A stretch of 46,457 bases of DNA from the NCBI GenBank assembly GCA_025360005.1, contig JANYDA010000019.1, positions 1-46,457 of the forward strand, in the 5' to 3' direction. The position numbers and the translations under genes were made by a program. The notes beneath the pieces were generated by a model, which was not told the DNA's origin, did not search any database, and was given only the letters and a program-made list of their open reading frames with translations. This document shows, piece by piece, positions 33,374-42,392 of this stretch; position 1 is the stretch's first letter, and every line of letters begins with the position of its first letter. The DNA comes from Fibrobacteria bacterium. Lineage in GTDB: Bacteria > Fibrobacterota > Fibrobacteria > UBA11236.

Positions 33374-35635
33374 ATGAAAAAATGCTTGTTACCTCCCCAG
33401 GAGCTGCTTCTCCTGGAGAATCTGGAAAACGTCGACCCATTCTCCAAACTCGGTTATCACCATATCGCGGTGAATAAGCAGACCTCGGGAATCATCCGCG
33501 TATTCAATCCCCAATTCAAGAAGGTGGAGATCCTGTGGGAGGATGGATCCGCGGTCTGCGAATACGGATCGGTCACCGGCTGTTTTGAATGCCTGTTCCC
33601 CGATAAGCTGGAATTTTTCCCTTACCGCATCCGCGCCACCTATCATTCGGGCCAGGTCAGCGAATACCACGATCCGTATTCCATCCTGCCCGTGATGAGC
33701 GACTATGACGTTTTCCTGTTCGGGAAAGGAACGCATTACCAGGTTTGGAAAAAGCTGGGCGCCAACCGCATCCACCACCAGGAATACGATGGGGTGCACT
33801 TCGCGGTTTGGGCACCCAACGCCCGCGGCGTAGCCGTGATCGGGGATTTCAACGGCTGGAACGGGCGCAGCCATATGATGCGCAAGATTTCCCTATCGGG
33901 CATCTGGGAAACCTTCATCCCCGGGCTCCAACATGGCCAGGCCTACAAGTTCCTGATCCACACCTTGGGCGGCGCCAAGGTGGAAAAAATGGATCCCTAT
34001 GCCAAGGAGGCGGAGCTGCGCCCGCGCACGGCCGCCATCATAACCGATCCCGCGCCATACACCTGGAACGATCAGGCTTGGATCGCGATCCGGCCCCAGG
34101 TGCAAAGGGACAATCGCCCCATATCCATTTATGAAGTGCATCTGGGGTCCTGGCAGAAGAATCCCGGCCGGGAGTCGGGATTCCTGACATACGATGAGTT
34201 GGCGGAGCGGTTGATCCCCTATGTTAAAGGCATGGGGTATACGCATCTGGAACTCATGCCCGTACAGGAGCATCCGCTGGATGAATCCTGGGGGTACCAG
34301 GTCATCGGCTACTATGCTCCCACCAAGCGTTTCGGCACGCCGGGGCAATTCAAGGCCTTCATCGATAAATGCCATCAGGCCGGCCTGGGCGTGCTTCTCG
34401 ATTGGGTCCCGGCCCATTTCCCCTCGGACCTGCATGGCTTGGATTTCTTCGACGGCACCTCCTTGTATGCGCATGAGGATCCGCGCAAAGGCAGCCATCC
34501 CCAATGGGGCACGCGCATCTTCAATTACAGCCGCCATGAGGTGAGCAATTTCCTCATCGCCAACGCCATCTATTGGATGGAGGAATTCCACATCGACGGC
34601 TTGCGCGTGGACGCGGTCGCCTCCATGCTCTACCTGGACTACGCGCGCGAAGCCGGGGCCTGGATCCCCAATCCGGACGGGACCAACACCAACCACGAGG
34701 CCGTTGAGTTCCTTAAGCATCTGAATTCCGTGGTCGCGCAGCATGCCCCCCACGCCTTGATGATCGCGGAAGAGAGCTCCGCCTTTCCGGGCGTAACGCA
34801 TCCCCTCGATCATGGCGGGCTCGGTTTCCATTACAAATGGAACCTGGGTTGGATGAATGATTTCCTCTCCTATCTTTCCAAGGATCCCTTGTACCGCCGC
34901 TACCATCAGGGCCTGCTCACTTTCGAGATGTCGTACGCCTTCTCCGAGCGCTTCTGTCTGGTCCTCTCCCATGACGAGGTGGTGCACGGCAAGGGTTCCC
35001 TGCCCAACAAGATGCCCGGCGACGAGTGGCAGAGGTTCGCCAACGTGCGCATCGCCTTCGCGTACCTCTTCGCGCATCCGGGCAAGAAGCTGCACTTCAT
35101 GGGCCTGGAAATCGGGCAATGGCTGGAATGGAATCCGGGGGTCTCCCTTGATTGGCCGTTGCTACAGGTGGAACGCCATAAGGGCCTGCAAATGCTGGTT
35201 CGGGACCTGAACACCATCTACAAGCAGGAACCGGCCCTCTACGAACTGGACAGTTCCTATGCCGGGTTCCAATGGGTGGACTTCCACGACCAGGACAACA
35301 ACATCGTGGCTTTCCTGAGGAAGGGCGAGGCGCGGGAAAGCGGAAAGCCCCAGGAAGTGATCCTGTGCCTGTTCAACTTCAGCCCCATCCCGCAGCACCA
35401 TTACCGCTTGGGCGCCCCTCTGGACGGTTTCTACGTGGAGGTTTTCAACAGCGATTCCCAGGTGTACGGAGGCGGCAACCTGGGCAACATGGGCGGTAAA
35501 CGGACGGAAGCGGTACCCATGCACAACCTGCCCTTTTCATTGGAACTGACCGCGCCGCCTTTGGCCGCATGCTTCTTCAGGTTCCAGACGGATCCACCGC
35601 TGCCGCCGCCCGCGCTTGGGTCCCGAAGGAAATAA
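33374..35635 (+). CDS. glgB: 1,4-alpha-glucan branching enzyme
   Basis: GlgB cuts alpha-1,4 chains of glycogen and reattaches them as alpha-1,6 branches. The protein has 753 residues. Its N-terminal N1-type and CBM48 domains precede the GH13 barrel (ISIYEVHLGSWQKN, YTHLELMPVQEHPLDESWGY). The catalytic residues appear to be Asp413 (IDGLRVDAV), Glu466 (MIAEESS) and Asp534 (LSHDEVVHGKGS). Their spacing of 53 and 68 residues equals that of E. coli GlgB (405, 458, 526). A short Pro-rich tail is extra. No other glycogen gene lies in the window. The 192-nt gap before it has no obvious promoter, and the ribosome binding site is weak. Confidence 0.97.
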   Translation: MKKCLLPPQELLLLENLENVDPFSKLGYHHIAVNKQTSGIIRVFNPQFKKVEILWEDGSAVCEYGSVTGCFECLFPDKLEFFPYRIRATYHSGQVSEYHDPYSILPVMSDYDVFLFGKGTHYQVWKKLGANRIHHQEYDGVHFAVWAPNARGVAVIGDFNGWNGRSHMMRKISLSGIWETFIPGLQHGQAYKFLIHTLGGAKVEKMDPYAKEAELRPRTAAIITDPAPYTWNDQAWIAIRPQVQRDNRPISIYEVHLGSWQKNPGRESGFLTYDELAERLIPYVKGMGYTHLELMPVQEHPLDESWGYQVIGYYAPTKRFGTPGQFKAFIDKCHQAGLGVLLDWVPAHFPSDLHGLDFFDGTSLYAHEDPRKGSHPQWGTRIFNYSRHEVSNFLIANAIYWMEEFHIDGLRVDAVASMLYLDYAREAGAWIPNPDGTNTNHEAVEFLKHLNSVVAQHAPHALMIAEESSAFPGVTHPLDHGGLGFHYKWNLGWMNDFLSYLSKDPLYRRYHQGLLTFEMSYAFSERFCLVLSHDEVVHGKGSLPNKMPGDEWQRFANVRIAFAYLFAHPGKKLHFMGLEIGQWLEWNPGVSLDWPLLQVERHKGLQMLVRDLNTIYKQEPALYELDSSYAGFQWVDFHDQDNNIVAFLRKGEARESGKPQEVILCLFNFSPIPQHHYRLGAPLDGFYVEVFNSDSQVYGGGNLGNMGGKRTEAVPMHNLPFSLELTAPPLAACFFRFQTDPPLPPPALGSRRK

Positions 35636-35644
35636 TTCCCGGGT

Positions 35645-38359
35645 TTAGAAGCCCAGTCCCTTCAAGACCTGTTTGCCTTTTTCCTTGGCTTGTCCCGCGG
35701 CCTTTTTCTTTTGTTCGTCCGCGGTCGCTTCCAGCTTCTTCTTTTCTTCATCGATTCTGGCCTTGCCGGCCGTTTCCAGCTTGGCCTTTTCGGCGTCGGC
35801 CACAGCCTTCAGCTCGGCCTTTTTCTTATTGAGCGCGTCGGTGAGCGCGCCCTTGGCGCCGGAAGTGGCTTCCGTGGCCATCCGCTTGGCATCCAAGGAG
35901 AAACTGGGCTTGGCCAGCGTGCCCCCTACCAGGAAGTAAAGCACGGCTCGTCCGGCCTTATCGGTGGGGACCAGGCTCGCGCCGCCGATGGCGGGGATTT
36001 GGGAAAGCTTGGCTACCTGCGAAGCCAGCGCGCTGCTCGCTCCCATGACGGTGGAACTGAGCCCGGGGGGCAAATGGTTTTCCAGGGAAAGGTCCAAGGT
36101 ATTATCGAAACCGATGGCGCCTGTGGCCATGATGGCGCCTATGGCGGAAGCATTCACATTGCAATCCTTAACGAGCAGCTTGCCGTTGGCGGCTTCCAGA
36201 TCCGATTTGAAATCGGAGAAGGCGAATTCGTGGAAGGCCAGGGATTTGCTCACCTTGGACAACGCATCCGAAAGCCCCTTCACCAAACCCGTCTCCATGA
36301 GCTTGCCGTCCGTCAACGCGAAGCTGATCTTGCCGAGCAGGTTGTCCGCGACCACGGGAGGCGTCCCGTGGGTTTTCACATCCACGTTCAGGCTGAACTT
36401 CCCGAAGATGGTACTGTCGGCGCGGGACAGGCTTTTCATCAGGCGATTGGTGGCGGGCAGACGATCGTTCAACCGCGAGATGAAATCATTGGCTTCCACC
36501 CGGTTCACGTTCAGCTTGAGCGCTACGTCGGCATCGCCGGTATCGTGCAGGTCCGCGCGCAGCGAAGTGGTGAACCCCCCGGAATAGAGGGTTCCCTTCA
36601 TCGCGCTGTTCACCACTCCGGAGGCCAAGGTGGTCTTGGAGGAATAATCGGTCATGGCCAGATTCATGAGCTGGGTCTTGGCGAGCTTGACGTCTATATC
36701 CGCATCCAGCTTGGGAAGCACCGGCCAGGATGTCATGGGAGCGCTCTCCTTCTCCGTTTTCTTTTCACCGCCCGGAATCAGCTCATCCAGGTTGAGGAAG
36801 GAGGATTGCACCAGCAATTTGGCCTTGGTAGAGCCCTTGGCCGCTTTGGGCATGACCATGGCCAGGTAATTGGTGACCGTTCCGCTCACGGCCAAATCGG
36901 ATTCACCGATATGCACGTTAAGGGTCTCGCCTACCCTGTCATTGTCGACCTTGACCTCTCCGGTAAGCCTGACCGGCTTGGGCAAAGGCGCGCCCTCCGC
37001 GGCCACGTTCTTCAATTCCACCGTGCCGGCCGCCTTCAGGTTCTGGGGCGCGTTGGGATCGAGCGGACCGGCGGCTTTGACCTTGGCCTGCACCATGCCT
37101 TCCGCCTTAAGCGTCTTTTCCACCATGCCCAGCTTCTGCAGCAAGGGAACCAGCTTGCCGATATCCAGCATGGCGTCCAGGTTGAAATCCTGCAGCGTGG
37201 GAACGGGCTTGCGGATGGACGTCACCATCGCATTCATGGAAACGGGATTGCCGCCCAGTTGAAAGGCGAAGCCGCCCAGCTTCAGGCTGTCCCCCGCCAG
37301 ATCTAGGGCCAGATTCAGATTCTCGATGCCAGCCGGCAAATCCTTATGGCTTACGCCGGCATCCCGGATGGCGAAATGGGCCGTCACTTCCGGCAGGGAT
37401 CCCGTATCCAGGACCCCCTTGATGCGAGCCTCCAGGGATGCGACGCCCGTGACGGAGAGCTTGGGGATATCCGGCGACAATGAAGCGGGCACCTCCTTCA
37501 GGACCGAGGCCAGGCGGATATCCGGGGCGGAAAGGGCGAAGTCCAGCACCGGCGGCTTGGTCATGAAATGGGTGGCTTCGCCCTTGATGGTGGCGCGGAT
37601 GTCCTGGAAGCCCAGCTCCAGGCTCCTCACCTGGATCCGCTCGGCGGGGAGGTTCAGGTGGATATCGTGCCTTAGGGTAACCTTGATGTTACCCCGGCGC
37701 AGTCCGGAGGCGGAATCGGAAACCTTGATTTCGGAAATCTCCAGCCTGCCCTTGGTCTCCACGTTCTCCAGGCGTTGATCCAGATCCAGGGAAACGGTCT
37801 GGTCGATCTTGTCCAGGATAAGCTCGCGCCCGCTTTTGAGATCGCGGTAACGGACCCGGCCGTTCTCGATTATGAACGACTTCAAGGCCACGGCGGCGGG
37901 GCTTTCGATGGCCGCGGGTTTGGCGGTGTCCATGGTCGCCGCCTTGGCGGTATCCGCCGCGGCGCCAATGCCTTCCAGGTTGTTATGGCCGTCGCGGGAA
38001 ACCTCATAGAGGATTTCCGGATCCACGAACTTGATCTCGTTGATCACGGGGGAGAATTTCAGCAGGGAAAGGAAATTTATGGAGAGCGCCAGCTCGCGCA
38101 ACTTGATGCACGGATCCGCGGAGAAGCCCTCGGCGTTGGCCACGTTGATCTCGCTTACGGAGAGTTTTAGGTTGGGAAACACCCGGATGGAAACGTCCTG
38201 GACGCTGACGTCGCGATGGAGCGCTTCGGAGCCGTGCTTGTGGACCAACTCCTTTATCTTGGCCGGAGGGAAAGCGATTTTGATGGCGAAGTAGGCGCCC
38301 AGGCTCAACAGGAGCACAACCAGGATACCCGCGAGGATGATGCGTTTGACGACCTTCAT
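35645..38359 (-). CDS. AsmA-family envelope protein
   Basis: The protein has 904 residues. It has an N-terminal membrane anchor (about 6-27, IILAGILVVLLLSLGAYFAI), then the AsmA start (PPAKIKELVHKHGSEALHRD, VSVQDVSIRVFPNLKLSVS). Long amphipathic beta-strand runs follow (SAPDIRLASVL, AEGMVQAKVKAAGPLD, VADNLLGKISFALTDGKL), ending near GGTLAKPSFSLD. AsmA and TamB relatives form hydrophobic grooves that span the periplasm and move lipids between membranes. The last 80 residues are unusual: a Lys/Ala/Glu coiled-coil-like tail (DALNKKKAELKAVADAEKAK) that should be periplasmic. It is convergent with glgB, 9 nt apart. Confidence 0.85.
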   Translation of the reverse strand: MKVVKRIILAGILVVLLLSLGAYFAIKIAFPPAKIKELVHKHGSEALHRDVSVQDVSIRVFPNLKLSVSEINVANAEGFSADPCIKLRELALSINFLSLLKFSPVINEIKFVDPEILYEVSRDGHNNLEGIGAAADTAKAATMDTAKPAAIESPAAVALKSFIIENGRVRYRDLKSGRELILDKIDQTVSLDLDQRLENVETKGRLEISEIKVSDSASGLRRGNIKVTLRHDIHLNLPAERIQVRSLELGFQDIRATIKGEATHFMTKPPVLDFALSAPDIRLASVLKEVPASLSPDIPKLSVTGVASLEARIKGVLDTGSLPEVTAHFAIRDAGVSHKDLPAGIENLNLALDLAGDSLKLGGFAFQLGGNPVSMNAMVTSIRKPVPTLQDFNLDAMLDIGKLVPLLQKLGMVEKTLKAEGMVQAKVKAAGPLDPNAPQNLKAAGTVELKNVAAEGAPLPKPVRLTGEVKVDNDRVGETLNVHIGESDLAVSGTVTNYLAMVMPKAAKGSTKAKLLVQSSFLNLDELIPGGEKKTEKESAPMTSWPVLPKLDADIDVKLAKTQLMNLAMTDYSSKTTLASGVVNSAMKGTLYSGGFTTSLRADLHDTGDADVALKLNVNRVEANDFISRLNDRLPATNRLMKSLSRADSTIFGKFSLNVDVKTHGTPPVVADNLLGKISFALTDGKLMETGLVKGLSDALSKVSKSLAFHEFAFSDFKSDLEAANGKLLVKDCNVNASAIGAIMATGAIGFDNTLDLSLENHLPPGLSSTVMGASSALASQVAKLSQIPAIGGASLVPTDKAGRAVLYFLVGGTLAKPSFSLDAKRMATEATSGAKGALTDALNKKKAELKAVADAEKAKLETAGKARIDEEKKKLEATADEQKKKAAGQAKEKGKQVLKGLGF

Positions 38360-38415
38360 GGACGGGGCTCCTGGGGGTAAGGAAAGGTGTAAATCTAGTT
38401 TTTCGGAGGGGAAAT

Positions 38416-38442
38416 AAAAACGCCATCCCGATAGGGATGGCG
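38416..38442 (-). terminator. Terminator of the lipoprotein gene at 38467
   Basis: On the minus strand CGCCATCCC-TATCG-GGATGGCG is followed by TTTTTA. It starts 25 nt after the stop codon. Confidence 0.9.
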
Positions 38443-38466
38443 CTCAGCCAGGGGCTGCTACCCGGT

Positions 38467-39078
38467 TTAAAGGGTGGAGATGGTGACGTTGAAGTTAGCG
38501 TTGGCCTTGTTGTCCGTTCCCACGATGGTTCCCACCGTGACAAGACAAAGTTTGCCGGCGGTATCCTCCACCAGGAACATCTCGCCCCCCACGATAACAT
38601 TCTCCGGCGTGGAGGATGCCGCTGCAAAGGTCTTAGCTGCGGCTTCCTCATCAGCGGGAGTGCTTGACACCTTCACGATTTTGGAATTCTTCAGGGAGGC
38701 CAAAGTATAGGTGTTGGTCAGGTTGATGTTATTGGCGATGCCGGCAGAGCGGGCCGCAACGGCGTTATCTAAATAGAAGTAGCCCCCATAGAACATGAAT
38801 ACGAGGTCGATGGAGCCTTGGGCGGCATTCGCGGCGGCGGAAGTCAGAGCCGTCTTTGTATCGAGGTCCAGAACGGATCCCAGCGTGGCGCCCTGAGCCC
38901 CGGCCGCAACGGTGGTGGCGGTAGGGAATGCGGTGTGTTTGGCCGTGTCCACAACCGCCGTCGTGTCTTTCTTGCTATCGGTCAAGCAACCGGTAACCGA
39001 AAATGAGCTGGCGATAATCAATGCTCCGGCTACAAAGCCGGCGAGCGAAACCTTTTTCACAGTACCCAGAACGTTCAT
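38467..39078 (-). CDS. Lipoprotein of unknown function
   Basis: The protein has 203 residues. The signal peptide (VSLAGFVAGALIIASSFSVTGC) carries a lipobox with Cys at about residue 31. The mature part is rich in Ala, Thr and Val with acidic patches, and no family is recognised. Strands such as SIDLVFMFYGGYFYLDN and EMFLVEDTAGKLCLVTVGTI suggest a small beta domain. I choose ATG 39078 because AAGGAG stands 6 nt ahead; the longer open frame from 39228 crosses the promoter. It is a single-gene unit with its own promoter and terminator. Confidence 0.75.
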   Translation of the reverse strand: MNVLGTVKKVSLAGFVAGALIIASSFSVTGCLTDSKKDTTAVVDTAKHTAFPTATTVAAGAQGATLGSVLDLDTKTALTSAAANAAQGSIDLVFMFYGGYFYLDNAVAARSAGIANNINLTNTYTLASLKNSKIVKVSSTPADEEAAAKTFAAASSTPENVIVGGEMFLVEDTAGKLCLVTVGTIVGTDNKANANFNVTISTL

Positions 39079-39123
39079 GCAATACTCCTTGATTTTTTCG
39101 GCAGCAATGAAATGCGCCGGTTC

Positions 39124-39152
39124 ATTATGCAAAAAATAAATAAAAATGCCAA
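39124..39152 (-). promoter_or_regulatory. Promoter of the lipoprotein gene at 38467
   Basis: On the minus strand TTGGCA (39152-39147) and CATAAT (39129-39124) are 17 nt apart, with an unusually T-rich spacer. The leader to ATG 39078 is about 40 nt. Upstream to the uvrB end at 39360 I see only small stems, CTTCAT/ATGAAG near 39240 and ATCCGG/CCGGAT at 39311-39328. Confidence 0.6.
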
Positions 39153-39359
39153 ACCACAAGAGCAAATAATGCCGGATTTCCGGTCCTGGATACTCGCAAG
39201 CATTTCGGTTCTGGGAAGGCGGCAACACGAATCGTTCTCTTCATCCTAATGAAGGGATATCCGAAGGCACTGATAAAAGCCATGGTTACCGGCGGTATGG
39301 TTCAAGGGGTATCCGGAGGGTTCCGGATGGAGCCGAAATCGACCGGGATTGGAATGGAT

Positions 39360-41366
39360 TCATCCCCCCTCCAATTTACGGATCCTGTCCCGGAAATGGG
39401 CCGCCTTCTCGAATTCCAAATTTGCGGCGGCCTCCCGCATCTCCTTGCGTAAGGCTTCGATATCGGGGTTTCCCTTACGCTGGGCCCCGCCCTTCTTTTC
39501 CTCCGCCGCATAAGCCGCGTCTTCTTCCGCCACCATCAAAGCTTTCATGTCGATACTGTAGTCCACATCGGGCACCAGTTGCAGGTGTTTATGGATTTCC
39601 CTTTGTACGCCGCGCGGCACCATGCCGGTGCGCAAGTTGGATTCCTCCTGCTTGGCCCTGCGCTTGTCGGTTTCGTCCATGGCATAACGCATGCTCGCGG
39701 TGATCTGATCCGCATACAGAATTACGCGGCCATTGAGATGGCGGGCGGCGCGGCCGATGGTCTGGATCAAGGATCGATTGCTGCGGAGGAAGCCTTCCTT
39801 ATCCGCGTCCAGGATCACGACCAGGGAGACCTCGGGCAAATCCAGCCCTTCTCTTAAGAGATTGATCCCCACCAGAATATCGATCGTCCCCTCGCGGAGA
39901 TTCTTGATGATTTCGCTGCGAGCCAAGGTATCCGTATCGGAATGCATATAGCTCACTTTGAGACCGGCCTGCTGCAGGTATTCGGTGAGATCCTCGGCGC
40001 TGCGTTTGGTCAAGGTAGTGATGAGGACGCGTTCTTTCCGAGGCAGACGCAAAGCGATTTCATTGAGGATATCGTCGATCTGGCCCTTGGTGGTGCGCAC
40101 TTCCACTTGCGGATCGAGGAGACCGGTGGGACGGATGATCTGCTCCACCACCACGCCGCCCGATTTGGCCAATTCATAGTCGGCGGGAGTGGCGGAAACG
40201 AAAAGGGTCTGGGGTATCTTGGCTTCGAATTCGGCGAACTTGAGCGGACGGTTATCCAGGGCGCAGGGCAGGCGGAAACCGTAATTGACCAGGTTCTCCT
40301 TGCGGGAACGATCGCCGTTGTACATCGCCCCGATTTGCGGCACGGTCACATGCGATTCGTCCAGGATGAGCAGGTAGTCGTCGCCGAAAAAGTCCATCAA
40401 GGTGGAAGGCGGCGTGCCGATAGCGCGGTTTTCCAGGATGCGGGAATAATTCTCCACGCCCGGGCAATGGCCCACTTCCTTCAGCATCTCCATATCGTAC
40501 ATGGTGCGCTGGCTCAGGCGTTGGGCCTCCAGCAACTTGTTTTCGGCCGTGAACTTCTTGAGAGTTTCGTCCAGTTCGTGGCGGATATCCCTGAGCACCC
40601 TATCCATCCCCTGTTCGCTGGTCACGTAATGGCGCGCAGGATAGATGAGCACGCTTTCCAGCTGGGCTTCCTCTTCCCCGGTGAGCAGGTTGATGCGGCG
40701 GATCTTCTCCACCTCGTCCCCGAAGAACTCGAAGCGGTAGGCGAAGTCGTCGTATGCCGGGTGGACCTCGACCACGTCGCCCCGCACGCGGAAGGTGCCG
40801 CGGCGGAAATCGAAGTCGTTGCGGCTGTAATAGATGTCCACGAACTTGCGCAGCAAGTCGTTGCGTTCAATGGTTTCGCCTACCTTGACCTCGACCATCA
40901 TCTTGCGGTATTCGGTAGGGGTGCCCAAGCCGTAAATGCAGGACACGGAGGAAACCACCACCACGTCCTTGCGGGACATCAGCGACATGGTCGCGCGCAA
41001 GCGCAGCTTATCGATCTCATCGTTCTGGCTGGAGTCTTTTTCGATGAAGGTATCGCTGGAGGGCACGTAGGCTTCCGGCTGGTAATAATCGTAGTAGCTG
41101 ACGAAGTACTCCACCGCGTTTTTGGGGAAAAAGGATTTGAACTCTTGGTACAGTTGGGCCGCCAAGGTCTTGTTATGGGAGATGATCAAGGTGGGCTTGG
41201 ACAGTTCCTGGATGATATTGGCCATGGTGAAGGTCTTGCCGGAACCGGTGACCCCCATCAAAGTCTGGAACTTCTCCCCGGCCCGGAAGCCCGCCGTCAA
41301 CTGTTCAATGGCCGCGGGCTGATCGCCGGCAGGGGCGAAGGGGGATTCGAGTCGGAAGATGGACAT
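39360..41366 (-). CDS. uvrB: Excinuclease ABC subunit B
   Basis: UvrB is the damage-verifying helicase-like subunit of nucleotide excision repair, loaded by UvrA and joined by UvrC. The protein has 668 residues. The Walker A motif is GVTGSGKTF (about 39-47). The beta-hairpin that clamps DNA is in VSYYDYYQPEAYVPSSDTFI. Helicase motifs include LLILDESHVTVPQIG, LVGINLLREGLDLPEVSLV and QTIGRAARHLNG. The C-terminal UVR motif for UvrC binding is IEALRKEMREAAANLEFEKA. I see no LexA box like that of recA in the short upstream region. Confidence 0.98.
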   Translation of the reverse strand: MSIFRLESPFAPAGDQPAAIEQLTAGFRAGEKFQTLMGVTGSGKTFTMANIIQELSKPTLIISHNKTLAAQLYQEFKSFFPKNAVEYFVSYYDYYQPEAYVPSSDTFIEKDSSQNDEIDKLRLRATMSLMSRKDVVVVSSVSCIYGLGTPTEYRKMMVEVKVGETIERNDLLRKFVDIYYSRNDFDFRRGTFRVRGDVVEVHPAYDDFAYRFEFFGDEVEKIRRINLLTGEEEAQLESVLIYPARHYVTSEQGMDRVLRDIRHELDETLKKFTAENKLLEAQRLSQRTMYDMEMLKEVGHCPGVENYSRILENRAIGTPPSTLMDFFGDDYLLILDESHVTVPQIGAMYNGDRSRKENLVNYGFRLPCALDNRPLKFAEFEAKIPQTLFVSATPADYELAKSGGVVVEQIIRPTGLLDPQVEVRTTKGQIDDILNEIALRLPRKERVLITTLTKRSAEDLTEYLQQAGLKVSYMHSDTDTLARSEIIKNLREGTIDILVGINLLREGLDLPEVSLVVILDADKEGFLRSNRSLIQTIGRAARHLNGRVILYADQITASMRYAMDETDKRRAKQEESNLRTGMVPRGVQREIHKHLQLVPDVDYSIDMKALMVAEEDAAYAAEEKKGGAQRKGNPDIEALRKEMREAAANLEFEKAAHFRDRIRKLEGG

Positions 41367-41516
41367 AGGGAGAATATAAATATCGGGGGTGACAGGAAGT
41401 GGCAGCAGTGAAGGGGGAGCGTAGGAATCAGGGGATTAGCCCGTACGCCCGACGAATGCTACGACGTGCTCGGCCTCAGGTCACAATGCTCTTATTCAGA
41501 ACCGTTCCCTGCGGCC

Positions 41517-42236
41517 TCAGGGGATCTGAGCCAGCAGCCGGATCGCGTCGAAAGACTCGCGGGATTCCGGATAGATGCCGACCAGTTTTTGCGCCGTGGC
41601 CTTTTCCTTTTCCGGATTCTTCAATTCGCGATAGACCAGGGTCAGCTTCCACAAAGCGTTGGGAACCGCAGGACTGAGATCGACGACCTCTTTGCCTGCC
41701 ACCCTTTCGTTGGGGCTGGCGGATCTGCGGCCGAAGGAGGAAGCGAACTTCTCCAGGGTCTCTGCGGCCAAGGGATAGTTTTTGTTCTGGATATAGCAGG
41801 AGGCCAATCCGTGCATGGCGCCCGAAGAGATCAAGGGTTCTTTGGTATTGGCGAGATCCACTTTGCTGAAGGCCTGGATGGCGTCGTCGTATTTGCCCTT
41901 GGAATAATTGATCTGGCCCAACATCAGGTAGGCTTTGTCCTGTACCAGCCGGGAATGGCTTGTTTTCACGAAAGGGGTGAGGAACGCCTCGGCGGAATCC
42001 AGCTTGTCGTCGCTGTAATAGACTAACGCCTGGCCCAGTTCCTTGTTTTCCTTGCCTTGCTGCTGCACGCGATCATTGTTGTACCAAGCGAATCCCGCCA
42101 CCACGACGGCGATGCCGGCCAATACATACGAAGTTTGCTTGCCGTAACGAGGCCAAAAGTCGTCCATGAACCAATCGACGAGGCCGACTTCCTGCTCGGG
42201 AGGTTGGGCGGCTGGCGTTTGTTTTGAAAGATTCAT
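41517..42236 (-). CDS. Membrane-anchored TPR protein (YfgM/BamD-like)
   Basis: The protein has 239 residues. A short N-terminal cytosolic tail (VDWFMDDFWPRYGKQ) leads to one membrane segment (about 36-54, YVLAGIAVVVAGFAWY). Four or so TPR-like helix pairs then lie in the periplasm, for example DKAYLMLGQINYSKGKYDDA and ALWKLTLVYRELKNPEKEKA. The layout matches the YfgM/UPF0070 group, which interacts with the Sec translocon and periplasmic chaperones. Its gene is divergent from the GAF-phosphatase gene. Assignment beyond TPR is tentative. Confidence 0.72.
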   Translation of the reverse strand: MNLSKQTPAAQPPEQEVGLVDWFMDDFWPRYGKQTSYVLAGIAVVVAGFAWYNNDRVQQQGKENKELGQALVYYSDDKLDSAEAFLTPFVKTSHSRLVQDKAYLMLGQINYSKGKYDDAIQAFSKVDLANTKEPLISSGAMHGLASCYIQNKNYPLAAETLEKFASSFGRRSASPNERVAGKEVVDLSPAVPNALWKLTLVYRELKNPEKEKATAQKLVGIYPESRESFDAIRLLAQIP

Positions 42237-42328
42237 CCGGGCCTCGTAATATCGCTAGTGATGGGACCAATGCCCCTTGAAAAGGGCAATAAAACTTAGC
42301 TAACCCCCCCTACCCGGTCAACCGTCCT

Positions 42329-42358
42329 TTGGTCTTGTCCCTCCGCTTGTGGTATAAT
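42329..42358 (+). promoter_or_regulatory. Promoter of the GAF-SpoIIE phosphatase gene
   Basis: TTGGTC at 42329-42334 and TATAAT at 42353-42358 are 18 nt apart. The -10 matches the consensus exactly. The leader is about 28 nt, and TTAAGGAA precedes the ATG. Confidence 0.7.
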
Positions 42359-42392
42359 CGGACCGTCCGCCAACCAATGGAAAGTTAAGGAA

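Noticed and set aside
33893-35119. 408-residue frame antisense to glgB
   Set aside because: The branching enzyme is unambiguous on the plus strand.
35690-37306. 538-residue frame antisense to the AsmA-like gene
   Set aside because: Shadow frame without motifs or a ribosome binding site.
39942-41411. 489-residue frame antisense to uvrB
   Set aside because: uvrB is certain on the opposite strand; the antisense translation is His/Gly/Val-rich without a family.
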